Below are positions 47,301-61,311 of a DNA stretch of 64,000 nucleotides, piece after piece. A program made the translations under genes and the position numbers. This DNA is from Mansonella perstans (Eukaryota; Nematoda; Chromadorea; Rhabditida; Onchocercidae): the NCBI GenBank assembly GCA_037074765.1, contig JBAMDO010000573.1:372001-436000 (forward strand). Direction: 5' to 3'. The notes under the pieces were generated by a model, which saw nothing but the letters and a program-made list of their open reading frames with translations, did not search any database and was not told where the DNA came from. How positions within the stretch are numbered: position 1 is the stretch's first letter; every line of letters begins with the position of its first letter.

Positions 47301-50300
47301 AGTTACAACAAGAATGGTTTAAACGGAACGGAAAGACGAGTGAGAAAATTAGGATGACGAAGGAAGATAGGTAATAAAAACACTGAATGATTTATATTTC
47401 GTAAATGAGCTTTTAATCAATTTTATAGCAGGGATATTGTGGGAAAAAGTAAAATAACTTAAATTTGCAATGTAAATTCCATAATAATGGAACGTTTTAC
47501 GGTAAGAATAATTGAAGTTTCGGGAACGATCTTATTGCCTTACCGAAAAAGGCACTAAAAAAAGAAACCTTTACAGAATAACATTGATCTTAAAATTAGA
47601 TTTTTTTACTATGAATTCACTAATGCACAATTTCTAACCGCTGATAACTTTGGGTTTACTCATTGCGATGCCATAAATTCACTTTGCGTTTATTGATCAC
47701 TGCTCTTACGTTATTATTATTTGTATTTATTTCGTATTATTTGCATTTATTTAGCATATTTATTTCGTAAATACTGTTTTTTCTTAAGCTGTCAATACAT
47801 CATCATTACTATGGCAATAATTCTTTTAAAATCATGATTGTGATCATGATTACCGCTATCGTAATTCTGTGAGATTAAAGCATAGACCGTTAGTCATATG
47901 AAATAAGTTTAATTAAATTTCAGGTTTCGTGTGATTATATATCTAAGAAAGAGAAATATTGTGAAAGAATATTTTGTGAATTAAGCGGCCTGATAGTTGT
48001 GATTGCGTTAGGAACGATAATTTATCTATGCTCAAAGAGAAATATGGCAAAGATTGAAAAGAGGCCTCACTGTAGTCATTGACAATTCCGCAAATGTCTC
48101 ACGCTGTGGCGATAGATGGATTACTTGCTTTTAACAGTTGGAAATGATGCAGCAATAGGGAAAAGGAAGAAAACGTGAAACATTCTTCTTATTGAAAACA
48201 TACCGCAATCAAGACTAAATAATTCTTTTAATTTGTAATGCGGTTAAGTTGCTTTTGAATATGAATTCTATCATGTGGAGAAAAATAGGGAATGCGGTAC
48301 GGGTAAGCTGACATATGGAATGACCTTCAAAAGTAATGAAGTGAGCTCACATTCGTTTCATCTACCAGTCCTGAAATTGGCCACACTGTTAATGCTTGCG
48401 GTATATCACGTTTAGTGAGATAGATTATGATTAAACTGGCATCGAGACTATCGGAAGTCTTATGATGCAATGAATATCAATTTGCAATTTTATTTGCTTA
48501 TAAAAATAAATTTTTTCATGCGTCATAAAAAGGTTTGATCGCAATAATTCATCTTTTATAAACTGAAATTTCGAGATAGAAAGTAAAGAAAGCTTCAACA
48601 TCAATTTCTTCATAAATATTCAGAAAATAAGAGATACGCTTGTAGGGATTGTATGTGGAAATCAAATTTCAATTGAACTGTAAGAAAATTCTCTCTAAAT
48701 TTAAATTCCGAACATCTTGATCTACCAACAAGGAACCACAGAAGTTGGTTGTTATAATACAGAAGAATATGAATTCAAGCAAGGTCATAAAGGTTGGATA
48801 TAAAATAATATCTGGTTTGCATATTTCAATAAATGATTAATTTTCCATCTTCTGTTTGTAACAATAATACTCAGATATTGAAATTATTAGTCCTGAAAGA
48901 TTTTTCATATCAAATTTTCTCAGCTTGCATATGATTAAAGTTGAAAAGAGACGATAAATTAATATTTTGATATTACTGAGGCATTAAATAACGACTCGTT
49001 TTTGTTCCTGCGAGAAAACTACTTCATCTGCTTATTTGCTGAAATAGAAAAATACTGTATCAAATCTTCATATTTACTATTTCATTAATCATATCACTTA
49101 GATTTTCAGCAATGACAAATATGAAAGATTTGATATAAAAGGTTGTATTTAAATAACTTGAAGATTAGCAAACAAATTTTTTTTTTGAAATTAGAAATTT
49201 GAAATTTTTGAAATTTCATAAAAATTTATAAATTCAAAAATTAATTTTATCAAACAATAAGCATAAATCATGCTATAAATTATTTGTAGAAAAATTAAAA
49301 ATTCTACAGAACATGAGAATGAGAATAATATCAATTATATTGTACTGTTGGAATATAGACAAGATTGTATACATCAAAATTTCATTGCTTATATGCTTAT
49401 TAGTGACCAATTAATGGTCAAAATATATTAATGGTGATGGCCAAAAAAAAAAAAAAAGAAAATATTAATAGCCAAAAAGTAGGTTTTTGTGGTTAATTAC
49501 TAGTTAATCGGTTAATTGATTGTTTATTAATATGCTAAAACATTTAAAAGTTTACTTTAAAAGTAATTCATTCAACAATTATAAATTGTACCATTACAAT
49601 GTTTTTGTATCGATTAGCTTAGAAATTCATTTTTACTTACTATTTGATTATATGGAAGTGAAAAAAAAAAAGTTCAATGAATGATAGCTATGATTGTTTG
49701 ATAAAATTCAATGAATGATAGCTATGATTGTTTGATAAATTATTGATATAATTAAAATAACTATTACCATTGTGTAATGAATAGAGTTCAAAAAAAAAAA
49801 AAGATAATATTTATTTCGGTGAATGGTAGCGAAGCAAATATTAAGCAAAGCAATGAATACCGTAATCGAACGATTTGTCCCAGAAAAAGTGTTATTAACC
49901 ACATGATGACATAAAAGAGACATGAGTATTGCTCGCCGCATGTCATTTCATGAGATACTATGATAGCCTAACCATTGGTTAATATTGCTCATTCAATCTC
50001 CGCCCATAAAAGTTAACCGGTTAAGATGCGACAATACTTGCGACAGTTATCAAACGGTCGCCTCGCCTCCTACCTCGTTAGTTGATACATATGCACATGT
50101 ACGTTTATGTGTGTTGTATTGGGTAGAAATGAGTTGTTTGATGATAATTTGCTCATTTCTTTGACCATTGCCACCTATATTACAGTCCTTCTTACTTCTT
50201 CATCTTAAGCAATTCATTCCTAATTCCTTAATAATCTTGAAAAAGATTTGATCCTGAAGCAAATAAGAAGCAACAATTATAATAGCAGTATCACATATCG

Positions 50301-50323
50301 GATTTACTGCTATAAAGTTTCTA
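44360..50323. other. Long intergenic region between mtr-4 and lin-31
   Basis: About 6 kb without a recognised gene on either strand. A likely mtr-4 polyadenylation signal (AAATAAATTAAA) is at about 44832. A 34-bp tandem duplication is at 49673-49739. The last 350 bp (about 50000-50120) are less AT-rich (CGGTCGCCTCGCCTCC near 50055) and are the best candidate for the lin-31 promoter. Confidence 0.5.
49673..49739. repeat. 34-bp tandem duplication
   Basis: TTCAATGAATGATAGCTATG... occurs twice in direct tandem (49673-49706 and 49707-49739), identical except at the end. Confidence 0.9.
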
Positions 50324-53300
50324 ATGCCAAGACCTGGAAAAAATTCTTATGATAATCAGGTAAAAATTTACAGTTTACAAAAATTTATCTATCAATCTCT
50401 TCTAATTATTCACAAGTATACAATTAATATTGAATTGTTGAAATTAAGATACACTTTTTGTTTAGTTTACTTACTTATCTTTTTCAATCATTTTTTTTTT
50501 CCGAATGAGTTGATTACCTCTTTTTTTTGTTCAAAAGAATGGTCGATTCCTTCTTTTAGATATGATTTTGTGTCTCTATAGCACTTCTTGTATTTATAGG
50601 GACAGGAAAACATCCTAAGTCTATGTTCACAATCAGCAAAATTTGCTAGGCGCAGTCGTCCTTACTTTCTAATCTGTTTCATTTCAGGAAAAGCTATTAT
50701 GATTTTCTTTAATAAATTGAAGAATCATTCAGCAGAGTTAATTATTTTTATTAGAATTAATGAGACGAGATCTCACTTCCTAATCTTCCGACAAATCTTT
50801 TTCAAAATTTATTATTTTAAATTCGAGATAAAATTCGACTATTATTCCATACTATCCACTAAAAGACATAATTTTAGTAGTACATCTTCTCTAAGCGTCT
50901 TTTGGCCCCAAGAGTTGTGAAAATGGTTCAACAATTGTTGAGCATAGGTTCAGTAAGCATTTGCCAATTAATGGACAGTCTGAATTATTACTTTCTTTTC
51001 CAATCAATCGTTTATTATTTCATGCACATTTCAGAAGCCACCATATTCCTACATTTGGTTGACATATATGGCTATACAAAATTCGGAAGAAAAGATGCTT
51101 CCGTTAACTGAAATTTACAAATATATTATGGATAAATTTCCGTTTTATCGTAAAAATACACAGCGATGGCAAAATTCCCTCAGACATAATCTGTCATTTA
51201 ACGATTGTTTTGTTAAGGTATGGTTCTTTAAAAATTTTTTCTTTCTTTTCTGATTCAAATTAAACTATCGCAAAAAATAGGCTTATTTTTTCAAGACTGA
51301 AACGAAACAAACTATTAGTACAACAACATCTTTGACTTACTATTGTGTGGATAATTAGCGGTTAAAATAATAGCTGAAATAATGAAATATGGGAACGTAA
51401 GTTTTAATTTCGTTTTAAAACCAATACGGAAGATCATGCGCCCAAAAATGATCAGCTTAATATATGTTCTATCACAAATTATTTTTCCTGAATAAAATTC
51501 TAAATTTTGTTGTTTTTCCATTTAAACTTTTTTATCACAAGAAAATCAAGAGCACGTAAGTTATAATTGTTATGCTGTTTAGTTCGGTCTGCACTTTACT
51601 TTTAATAAAATTTAGACAAACTAATTCTTTAATTAAGCTGAATTTCTTTATCTACTGTTACACTTTTGGGATTCATGTAGTGATTGCTTAGCTTCAATTT
51701 TTAATATTCATAAAAAAATTACTCAAAATTTGACTACAGCTGTTGCTTCACTTTAAATATTATCTTAACAATTCAATAACGAATTTGCAAGTTTTAAATG
51801 AATTTTCATTCAGCCAAATTAGTAATTGCAAAAAAAACATTTTGAAGGACGATTTGAAAGATTTATTTTGCCTTCACTTTTTTCCTCAACAAAAATATAA
51901 TATTGGTTGGGATCGTAAATAAACTATAACCACCCGCTGTGCTCTAAGTGATACTATCCCGTCCCGGATAGCCTCACTCCGTCGGTCAGTTATTTTAATC
52001 AAAGAAAAAACTGGTTCAAATGACACTGCAGCATTTTGCTGCTAATCGAGTCAAGAAAATATTCCACTTTTAATTTCAATTTCTAATCTGAAGTTTTAAT
52101 CACATATTTAGTAGCTTTGAACAAAAAACAAGATTTCAACTTTGAGTTTCAGTATTTTTTCGCTGATAAATTTATTTCATTATAATTTAACTTCTACACA
52201 ATGCTGAAACAATACAGCAAAACACATTTATTACTTAATTTTTGTTTTAATTTTTCTTTTGTAAAATATAAAGTAAACAGATAGTAAAACTATAATCTAA
52301 GCATACCAGGAACAAAAAATAGTGCAGTGAGCTACCGTACACCGAATGACGTTGACATTGATAATGTGCTGCTGTAGAACTAAACGATTTTAGTTCAGAT
52401 GGAACTACATTCAGATGGAACTGCATTCAGATGTAACTGCATTCTTTTCATTCTTGGTACTGCTAAGATTGCAGTTTTACTTATTAGCATTCCAGCCTCG
52501 AAATTTCAGCTTCTAAACACTGCACTGATTATTTGATTCTTTTATCAACTACTAATCGTAGTTGAAATTATGAAACAGGATAAAAGTTTAATAAGAGATT
52601 AAATAAATGAGAATTAAATTCTTAAATTCTTAAATTAAATTCTTAAAATCTTAAATTCTTAATTCAATTCTTTCTCTTAGTGCAAGTAAAATTGATATCT
52701 AAGTCCACATTTTTTTGTTAAAAATAAATTGTCACCATCTGAATTGCTTGTAAATATTTCAGTTTCACTGGATAGTTTCCATATTCAGAAGAAGCAGAAG
52801 TCTCTTAGGCCTTTATGTTTATTAATTTGTTGAAATGAAACAAATGCAGCTGCGAAAGAAAGCAAACCAAAACTTGTGAACCTTATAAATTGAAATAAAA
52901 AAGGAAAATGGAGTTTAATCAATGAAATTTAGTCACTTCCATTTCAGATACCACGCCGACCAGATAGGCCTGGTAAAGGATCTTATTGGGCGGTTCATCC
53001 ACATGCTCTGAGAATGTTTGAAAATGGTAGCTGCTTGAGACGGAGGAAAAGGTTCAAGGTATTTTCCCTCGTTTCCCGTAATACTTAACAATTCTCTTGA
53101 GAAATACTAGTTATGAGGGCACATAGTTCTAGCTCGACATTACTGTAATAGTTTTCAGGAAGGATAATTAATCTTATTTTGCTTATTTCCAAAACAGCTT
53201 TTTCTGTAAAAATTGCTTCTGATCTTTGATAATAATTACAACATAACAATTGTTTTTGAATATATTTGCCTTAAATGGACAGGTCCAAACATATGATGCT

Positions 53301-53567
53301 GGCGAAGATTCGCAACATCCACTGCCAAAACTATTCTACCATCAACCTCCGTGCTCATCACTTCAGTGGCTATTTCCTGCTCATTTGCCATCATCCATAA
53401 TGTCCGGAGCTTTCATGGACCCACAGCAATTATTTCTTACAACCCATAGGCTTCTTTTGTTTCCCCCTTTAAATCAGCAAGCAGCTGATTTATCAACCAT
53501 TATAACACCAAAGTCAATGTGTGGTTCTTCATTTACTATTGATTCAATATTATCATCACCAACTTGA
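50324..53567 (+). CDS. lin-31: Forkhead transcription factor LIN-31 (FoxB class)
   Basis: Exons: 50324-50359, 51035-51217, 52948-53058 and 53283-53567, about 204 aa. The N-terminus [12 protein letters not shown] runs straight into the fork-head domain (about residues 13-110): [51 protein letters not shown] (recognition helix), then [18 protein letters not shown] and CLRRRKRFK. This is near-identical to Caenorhabditis LIN-31, as far as I remember it, the FoxB factor that sets vulval precursor fates under MAP-kinase control. The tail is proline/leucine-rich and ends with ITPKS and ILSSPT, two minimal proline-directed phosphosites. FTIDSIL (194-200) looks like an eh1 Groucho-binding motif. Introns 2 and 3 interrupt the DNA-binding domain; intron 2 is 1.7 kb. 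The last acceptor (TGGACAG, 53276-53282) is weak but in phase. Confidence 0.93.
52394..52441. repeat. 16-bp tandem repeat, three copies
   Basis: TTCAGATGGAACTACA, TTCAGATGGAACTGCA and TTCAGATGTAACTGCA follow each other in lin-31 intron 2. Confidence 0.9.
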
Positions 53568-56500
53568 CTGATATCACTTATCACTAACAGATTCTTCGCA
53601 GTTTCCACAAAAGGTAATATTTTCTGCAATATTTGCTTCATGAAAGAGAAGCCATTTTCAATCGTTTCAAAAAAATTTGTTTTATCATCCATATTAATGA
53701 TAAAATCAAAAGTTTGCAGTATACTTCATTTTGATCAAATTACCTACGTGTTCACTACCATCCATTTGTTATCGTTATGGTGCCTGTTTTGAGTGTTTAT
53801 AACTATTTACTATTAGTAGCAAATTTAAACAACAACAAGTTTGAATTTCAAATAATAAAATCTTGGAAGTGTTGAAAGTGTTTGAATAGACTGTATCACC
53901 CGTCCTCCTGATGTCAATTTTTCTTAGAAATGCACACAGTTACCACCAAAAGGACCTATTTTTTACATTTCTATTTTATCCAACTAAGGTGATTACAAAT
54001 TAAGATGGTTTTTAAATGTTATTTTTTTTTGCTCCACTCTATCAGACAATTCTATTCATCAGGAAAAGTAAGAGATTCATACATTTTTTCAAAATGCTTA
54101 TTTTTCGGTTAAGAAGCAATCAGAAGATCAAAGTAGTAAAATTCTGAAGCAAATGATTACGGGAAAAATTTAAACAAACATGTCGTGTTGAATGTTAATT
54201 AATCATATTATCCAATCAAATTATAATTTTACAAATAATCATGGTTATCAGAATTTTGCAGGTATTTAATTTTGTTTTGTTTCAATTGTTACATGTCTCG
54301 TATTCCATGAAATATTTCATTGTAAAATTATATTTATTCACATTAATTAGATTGCTGTATATGTATGATATCATATTGTGTTATGATAATAAATGGATGA
54401 AATGATCTATAATCTTCTGATAAAATGACATTATTTCATTTATTATTATTAGCAATACTGCTTAATAAAACATAAAAGATGTTCCAGCTTGTTTTTGTCT
54501 CTTTCTATAATTTCTTCTATATACTGCTCCTTTAGGATTTCCAAGCTTATACGTTGGTTATAATATTTTCGTTAATTAACTGAATGAGCAAAAAAAAGTT
54601 TATAATCTGAAAAATGCGATCAATTTGGTTAAAAAAAAAAAGCAACTGCTCATATGTATTACTAAACGTCAAGGCTTTCAATTTTTTTGGAAAATTTAAA
54701 CTTTTAGAATAGATTTTTAATCGTAGTGACCCTTTTTTAAATATTCATTTCCACGAAACTGATGATCCTTATAGTAATAATAATAGTTATAACAGATTAT
54801 AACTGTCATTATTACCATAATCGTTGGCAATGATGTCGCCGAAAATTTTGCACTAAAAAAAGATATTCGTATGATTTCTAGAAAGACTACCATGAAACAA
54901 AAGTAGCGATCGTCACTACGATCAAAAGTCCTTGTTTCCACCATTACCATTACCATTAACAGTCATACTATCACTCTTAGTGTTTTATGGTTTTTGTTAA
55001 TTGGCCATTCGGTTGATGATTCCGTCATCTCATCCGATGGGATCATTTTGCGGTAAAGGCGCCTAAATGATGGATAATTATAACGTGAATTAAACAGCAT
55101 CATAACGGTAGCAACAAAGTTGACCTACAGTAAATTGCCATTTAAGATTTCAGTAGTGATAAAACAAATACAAAATCAATATTATACAGCTGCCAGTGAT
55201 TGGTTTTTTGATTTTACAGAAAATAGGAAATTTCAAAAATTGTGATAAGACTAATTGTGTAAGATAAATAAAAATGCAATTAATTGGTGCGATTTTATGA
55301 AGAAATTTAGCTGAAATATTCGTGAGAGAAGAAGAAAGTAAAAAGTCATATGAGAATGATAATTTGCATTTTATCATCTTGATACAAAAAAATATTATAT
55401 TAGTTGGAATCGAAGGTATACATTTACTTAAAATATTCAGTTTCTGGATGATTAGCTTCTTGCTCTATAACGATCTAAGCAAATACCCACGGGAAATCAT
55501 GGCATTGTCTAGAAATTATTTGTTTCAAACCATTTCGTTCTCCCCCATTCTTGTCGTTAATCTATTTAATGAAAATCTATATGTTGCAGTATTAACCATT
55601 CTTAGCAATTCTACCAAATTCAGCGCCCTCTTCTCATTTCAAATCCTGAAATAAAAATCAAATCTGTAATTATAGTCAACATAGCATACATTCGATCTAC
55701 CTTGTTGTCATAATATGGCCGAATTATTCCTGCCATTTTCAGCTCACACCGGTGAGGTATATTCTGCGAATGATCCAATCGCAGTATTAGTGTTTGATAA
55801 TTATCGTCAGGGAAGGATGCCTCAAATTCAAATATATAAAATTTTGATAACGTCAGGTTGATGCAAAGTATTTTGTTATAAATAAAATATTTAAAATTTT
55901 GCTAGCAATGATCAAACTTTTTTTTGAAGTTGGAGAAAATCAATTCAGTTTAAAATAGCAAAACTCAACTAAAATACAAATTTTGTCGAATACGAAGAAA
56001 TGTGTATGTCTCAGGATAAGAATTGCTCTTTCATAGGGAACGCTGTTCGTGCTTTCGAAGTGGAACAACAAAAGCAAACATTGATATCTCTCCTTAGTTT
56101 TTCTATAATTACACTACACTGACTTTTCGAGTTGTTCCATGAAACAAAAAAGTGTTGGTGAGGTTTAAAAATTAATGTCAAGGACATGAGAATATATATC
56201 TAAACACAGACATTTTTTCGAAAAATACTTTTATTTTTAGACGTTTGACGAAAAATGCTTCATCTCAAATAAAACATGCACTTTTTTCTTCTCACCTTCT
56301 TACCTCTATACGTACTTTTGTTCATGTCAAAGTTGAAGCAAAGAGAGAAATAGCTTATGCTTTGGCACATCTTTTGAAATACAACACTGAAAAATTTTGA
56401 AAAACTAAAATCAAAAGAAAGAAAAATTATAGGCAAGTACACATGGTTTAAGCAATCGATTGAATTTTATGCTCCAATAATTTTCCTAAACAAAAAACCT

Positions 56501-57236
56501 GAAAAAATTATTCAGAAAAAAAATATCGAAAATAAAAAAATATTTCTAAACAAAAATTATTGTTATGCATTTGGAAAAATCTTAGAAGATTTCGTTGCAG
56601 TTCCTTAAAGTGTTACTCATTTTAACTTATCTAGTTGAGGAAAACTCTTTCAGTTACTAAAACTTTTATCAGCAATTCGCTGCTATCACAATACTAATAC
56701 ATTCACAAAGAAAATTCAGGAAAACATTTAACCCAAAGAACGTCGGATTCAAAGATGTTTGTGAAATGTATGAAAGAAAATCATTGACAATGTTGTATTC
56801 TGTGGATAATCAAATTATACGTTTGATATAATTTAAAAGTTAATTGTGAACCAAAATTTATTTCCAAAAAACGATTAGCAGTAGTTATAAAACTTAATTT
56901 TTTAAATTTAATTTTCAGCCATTACTGAGGATTTTGATGACAGATTTAACCAATTTTATTTAAAATGTTATGGTTCTTCTTATAAAAAATTACATCGAAG
57001 ATTCGACAAAAATTTTTAGATGACATGTGAAAAAACTTTATGTTCGTTGATGTCACTTCTGCTTTTGAGTCCTAGATTTCCTACTATCGTCATTCATTCT
57101 AAGTTCTGATCTTCTAATCTTTTTTCTACCATTGAAGACAACTTATTTTTGACAGTGTTGATATGAAAATGATAGTTTGTTTGTTATAACTATCCAAATT
57201 AAAAGTTATACTTGAAATTTCCATAACACAATCAAG

Positions 57237-57359
57237 TTATTTGTTTCCTGCAGTTATTTTGATAATCTCTGCAACAGATGATTTTCCAATCTCAAATAAA
57301 TTGCCAATTTGCTTGATAATTGTTTTCTCCGAGCCGATCATTTTCTTATAATAAAGTGC
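57237..57359 (-). mobile_element. Possible DNA-transposase helix-turn-helix remnant
   Basis: The minus strand encodes ALYYKKMIGSEKTIIKQIGN followed by LFEIGKSSVAEIIKITAGNK between stops. The pattern (basic helix, IxxxxxLFxIGKSSVxEIIK) resembles the helix-turn-helix before the nuclease domain of PIF/Harbinger-type transposases. No DDE domain, terminal repeats or target duplication was identified, and stops lie on both sides. At most it is a degraded fragment, and chance resemblance is possible. Confidence 0.3.
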
Positions 57360-59981
57360 TCACAGCGGAATTTATTTCTATTTCTTCCAACTTCCGTTCC
57401 AACTTTCTGATTGATGAAATTTGAGAATGTTCATTGAATTATTGCTTGCTATTTCTGTATACCATATTCCTTAATTATCAGATATCTTTTCCTTCTTCCT
57501 GATCAATTAAGCTCTTGCTCTATATGTTGTGCCTAAAACATTATAACATTATATATAAGATATCATATACTACTGAAGCAATTGCAGATGGCTGCTGAAT
57601 GTTATCGATCACTGAGTTATGAAGCTAAAAAGATAAGAAATTAAAAATGTTCAGTATTTGCTTAAAAATTTACAACAGTTTCCGAGCATATAAAACATTA
57701 TCTAGAATGCAAAGGAAATGCAATAAAAAATTATGAATTATATTCAGTCAACATTTTAAAAAAAATTGTCCGCAATATAACCTGTTTTTTGCTGTCAGTG
57801 TTTAATGGTAAAACTGATAAACATATCAACATCTTGCTTATTTGAAGCCATGATCCTAAAATATGCCAGCAGACATCTATCAAGAAGTGTAGAGGAAGAA
57901 CAAAGACGCAAATCTTTTCAGAATTCTCTAGACTCAAAAATAATTTTCCTTAATTATCTAGGAAAATTCTGGAATAGAAAGACCATTTACGCTGTATAAA
58001 AGTAAAGAACATTGAGATTGAATTGTATCAAAAGTATATTTTGTATTAAATTAAATTGTTTAAAGAAACGACTGCAGTATTGTTGGCAAATTTCGTTTCC
58101 GCATCTTCAGGCAATCGATTATACGACACAAATTTTTTTTAGCCAAAAAAAGTGTAAGGATTGTCCTATCGTTTATAGCCTTCAACTGCATTCCAGAGAG
58201 GACAGCACATAGATATGTCATCCATTACTTATCGGAACAGTTCCTGTTTTAGCTAGCTAATGGTTAGGATAAGATTAGTTCCAGATTCAGGATACAAAAT
58301 AGTCAGTGAAGAGAATTTTCTCATCTACTTCTGATATATTATTGAATCTAAGAAATTGTTGTCATACACGTTGTTAGTCTGAATCATCTTCTAAAATTTC
58401 AACTGCAAATTGCTCAAAAGTATGCTTATTCGTAATTTGATAACATAATTTGGGGATAACGTTATTTGCGTTACCTTTAAATTATCATCACCTTAGCCGG
58501 TTTTGCGATGCAAGCATTGTTATTTATTGAATACTATGAACGATAAGTAGTAGCCGATTATTATGAATAGGAGATCGATACTGTTACAATAACAAAGCGG
58601 AAAATATGTCAATTGTTAGTCGCCAATTTTTCTCAGATATATTACTTTCTTTGAGTTATCTCATTTATTGCAGCAATTAATCCGAACTTGCTTATTTCAC
58701 CAGAAAATGATGCAGTGGGCTATATTTGAAATATATTTTACAGTAAGACTAATCGATTTACACTGGTTTCATAGATTTTATTTCATTAATTTCATATTCT
58801 AACATATGCAGTTCTCTTTTCATATGTGCCAAATTTTTTTAACTCCTTCTTGATTCTGCTATATCTTTACATTATCCGCAAAAAATTAGCAATAAAAAAA
58901 ATTTTATTTAACTTTCAATCTTCGGAACTTCCTGAAATTGTGACTTCGGAAGTCGACTTGCTAACTTTATTTTATTGACTTTAATAAATGATTGTACATG
59001 AAAAATATCTCATAGGGCAACCGTTAATTTCATCTTCAAATTTTAAAATATTAATTTCATTTTAAAATCTTTGTTCTAGCTATATTAGCAAAAGTCATTA
59101 TGCGAAATGAAAACTGAAAAATTCATGAAAGATAAAATGAAAAAAAGTACGACGTTCATTTATTTTCATTTATTTCCTCTGTTTTTTTGTCATATTTCAG
59201 GGAATAACTCATAATGCTGATTTTCATAGATGCGATACGTTAAAAGTTTTCAAATTTCGATTAAATAAATTATTTGCAGCGGTAAATTTTATGAAGATCA
59301 AATTATATCTATTGATTTGGATGTCAAATTTGCAAAATCTGATTCTTGAAAAATTTTTCATTTTTTCTGCGCAATACCCAAATAAATGGAGCATTTATTT
59401 AAATAAATTTTCGAGAATCGAAACACACTTTCATAAATATTTAGAATGGCAAAGCGATAATATCCTCAAATAATAAACACAGCACTGTTTAACTCCAACA
59501 ATCAATTTGATTTTGTCTAAGCATATCTTTCTCCTTCCATGTCTTTCCCAACAAAAGTTCCATCCAGGAAAAGTAAAAAAAATAGGCAAACACTGATATA
59601 TAATGCTGCGGATGAAGTTAAGTAGAATTGCCAGTACTAATGAACGCGGAAGCGCGAAATTTCCAATAAAATCATTTTGCCTTTTTCTTGTCTGCATAGT
59701 ACGTCCCTTCTCCGTTTGAAAATTTGAGGCAAACAATTGAGCCTTCAATTTTCGAATCTACCAGGAAGTCGAAGCTGTCAATCACAAATTGCTACTTCCG
59801 TGTTTAAAAGTACAATGTCTAAGTACTGCACTTTAAAACATGGAAGATGATTATTCTTGATTAAAAATCAATTCTCTCCTTTACTTTCCAGAAAATTCAT
59901 CATTCGTTTCACTTTCCTATTTCCTGCATTGCGAATTGTGGATCTTCCTTTCTAATCGATTTAGAAAAAATGGAAACTTAC

Positions 59982-60022
59982 TGTTTCATCTGTAACATGT
60001 TGCGAATGTTACAGATGAAACA
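59982..60022. repeat. Perfect 17-bp inverted repeat
   Basis: TGTTTCATCTGTAACAT (59982-59998) is the exact complement of 60006-60022, with the 7-nt loop GTTGCGA between. It forms a stable hairpin. The arms are too short for a typical pre-miRNA. Confidence 0.85.
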
Positions 60023-61272
60023 CTCTTAATTTTTCGAAATCCATCAACAAAGTTACATCGATCTGAAAATCTAACGATAATTAAAAGTTTACAGTTCATT
60101 AAACGCGATCTTGATTCTTGTAAAATCTGTTACACACTTCAAACAACTTAAAGCTGTTAAACTGTACAGAAAGAGAATGGAGCCTTGGTTCGCGAAATTA
60201 TCTACAACTACGCTAGCATTGGTGATATATATATATATATATTCAACACTTTTCTCAATGCCAGTAATAAAAGAAAAGAAAATTCTTGAATTCGATATGA
60301 GATAGCGAAAACTTACAACATTTGGGGAGCGGATCTGCATTTCTCCATCTGTTATTATGGATCAATCAGCGACGCGGTGTCATTTAATTAGGAATAATGT
60401 AGTTCGATCTCGAAACTTTGTATTTTAATATGCTATAGTAAATGACGAGTTTTTATTTTTTTCAGAGCTATCGATAAAATATTTGACACAGTTGATTAAT
60501 GCTAAAAAAAAAAACTCATAAAATAAACTAATCATTAAAGCAAACGATCATCAAGGGACTGAATCTGGCTTTCACAGGCTTTTAAAAACACAGAACTCTT
60601 TTTTTGTGTTAATTATTATTAGGCTAACGAATAATTATGAATTAAAAAAGGCAGTATAAGCACATTATATGAATCCAAAATATTTTTGATTATTAAGTCT
60701 GTGCATCACAAAGATGCTCAAAACATGGAAATAAATCAATAGAATGAAGTGAAATTTTGGCTGATAGATTATAACATGGAATAGTTTGCTACTTTTATCA
60801 CAACGTCTATAGGGAAAAATGCAAAACAGTCTTTTCATGAACCAGCGATGAATTTTAGAGGTATAGCACTCAGCCAATAAACAATACCTCGGCATCTATA
60901 TGCATCAAGCAGAAGTAGCGTTTATTAGCTGAATTGCTTAACCATCAACAAAATTAATGGTAAGGGGAATAGAAAGGAAAAAAAGAGATCGAAATAGGTA
61001 GGTGAAAGGTGTTCAATGGTTTTCGATCTTTGAAACAAGCATGAGTGAAATAATTAAGAATGAATAATGCTGAAAATTCAGACATGGCATTAACAACACT
61101 GTTAAAAAATAAAGCTATATTATATATAGTTGATAACTGACTAATCGGTACACGTCATTGTAAATCAAATACTCTGGCTAACTAAAGGCTATATGCGGTT
61201 TAAGTGAAAGATAAAATTCCCAACAGCACGCATTTAAAAGCTCGAAAATTGTCTAAATATTTCTCAAGACAT

Positions 61273-61311
61273 CCTACATTTATTGGTAACAATTTTACCA
61301 ACAAATGTAGG
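61273..61311. repeat. 17-bp inverted repeat with one mismatch
   Basis: CCTACATTTATTGGTAA (61273-61289) pairs with 61295-61311 with one mismatch around a 5-nt loop. No neighbouring gene uses it obviously. Confidence 0.8.

Noticed and set aside
55322..55654. A 110-residue plus-strand frame rich in Ile/Leu/Phe
   Set aside because: AT-driven hydrophobic composition, no family resemblance, and no leader or splice signals.
59431..59748. A 105-residue minus-strand frame
   Set aside because: No recognisable motif and no supporting neighbours; likely a chance open frame.
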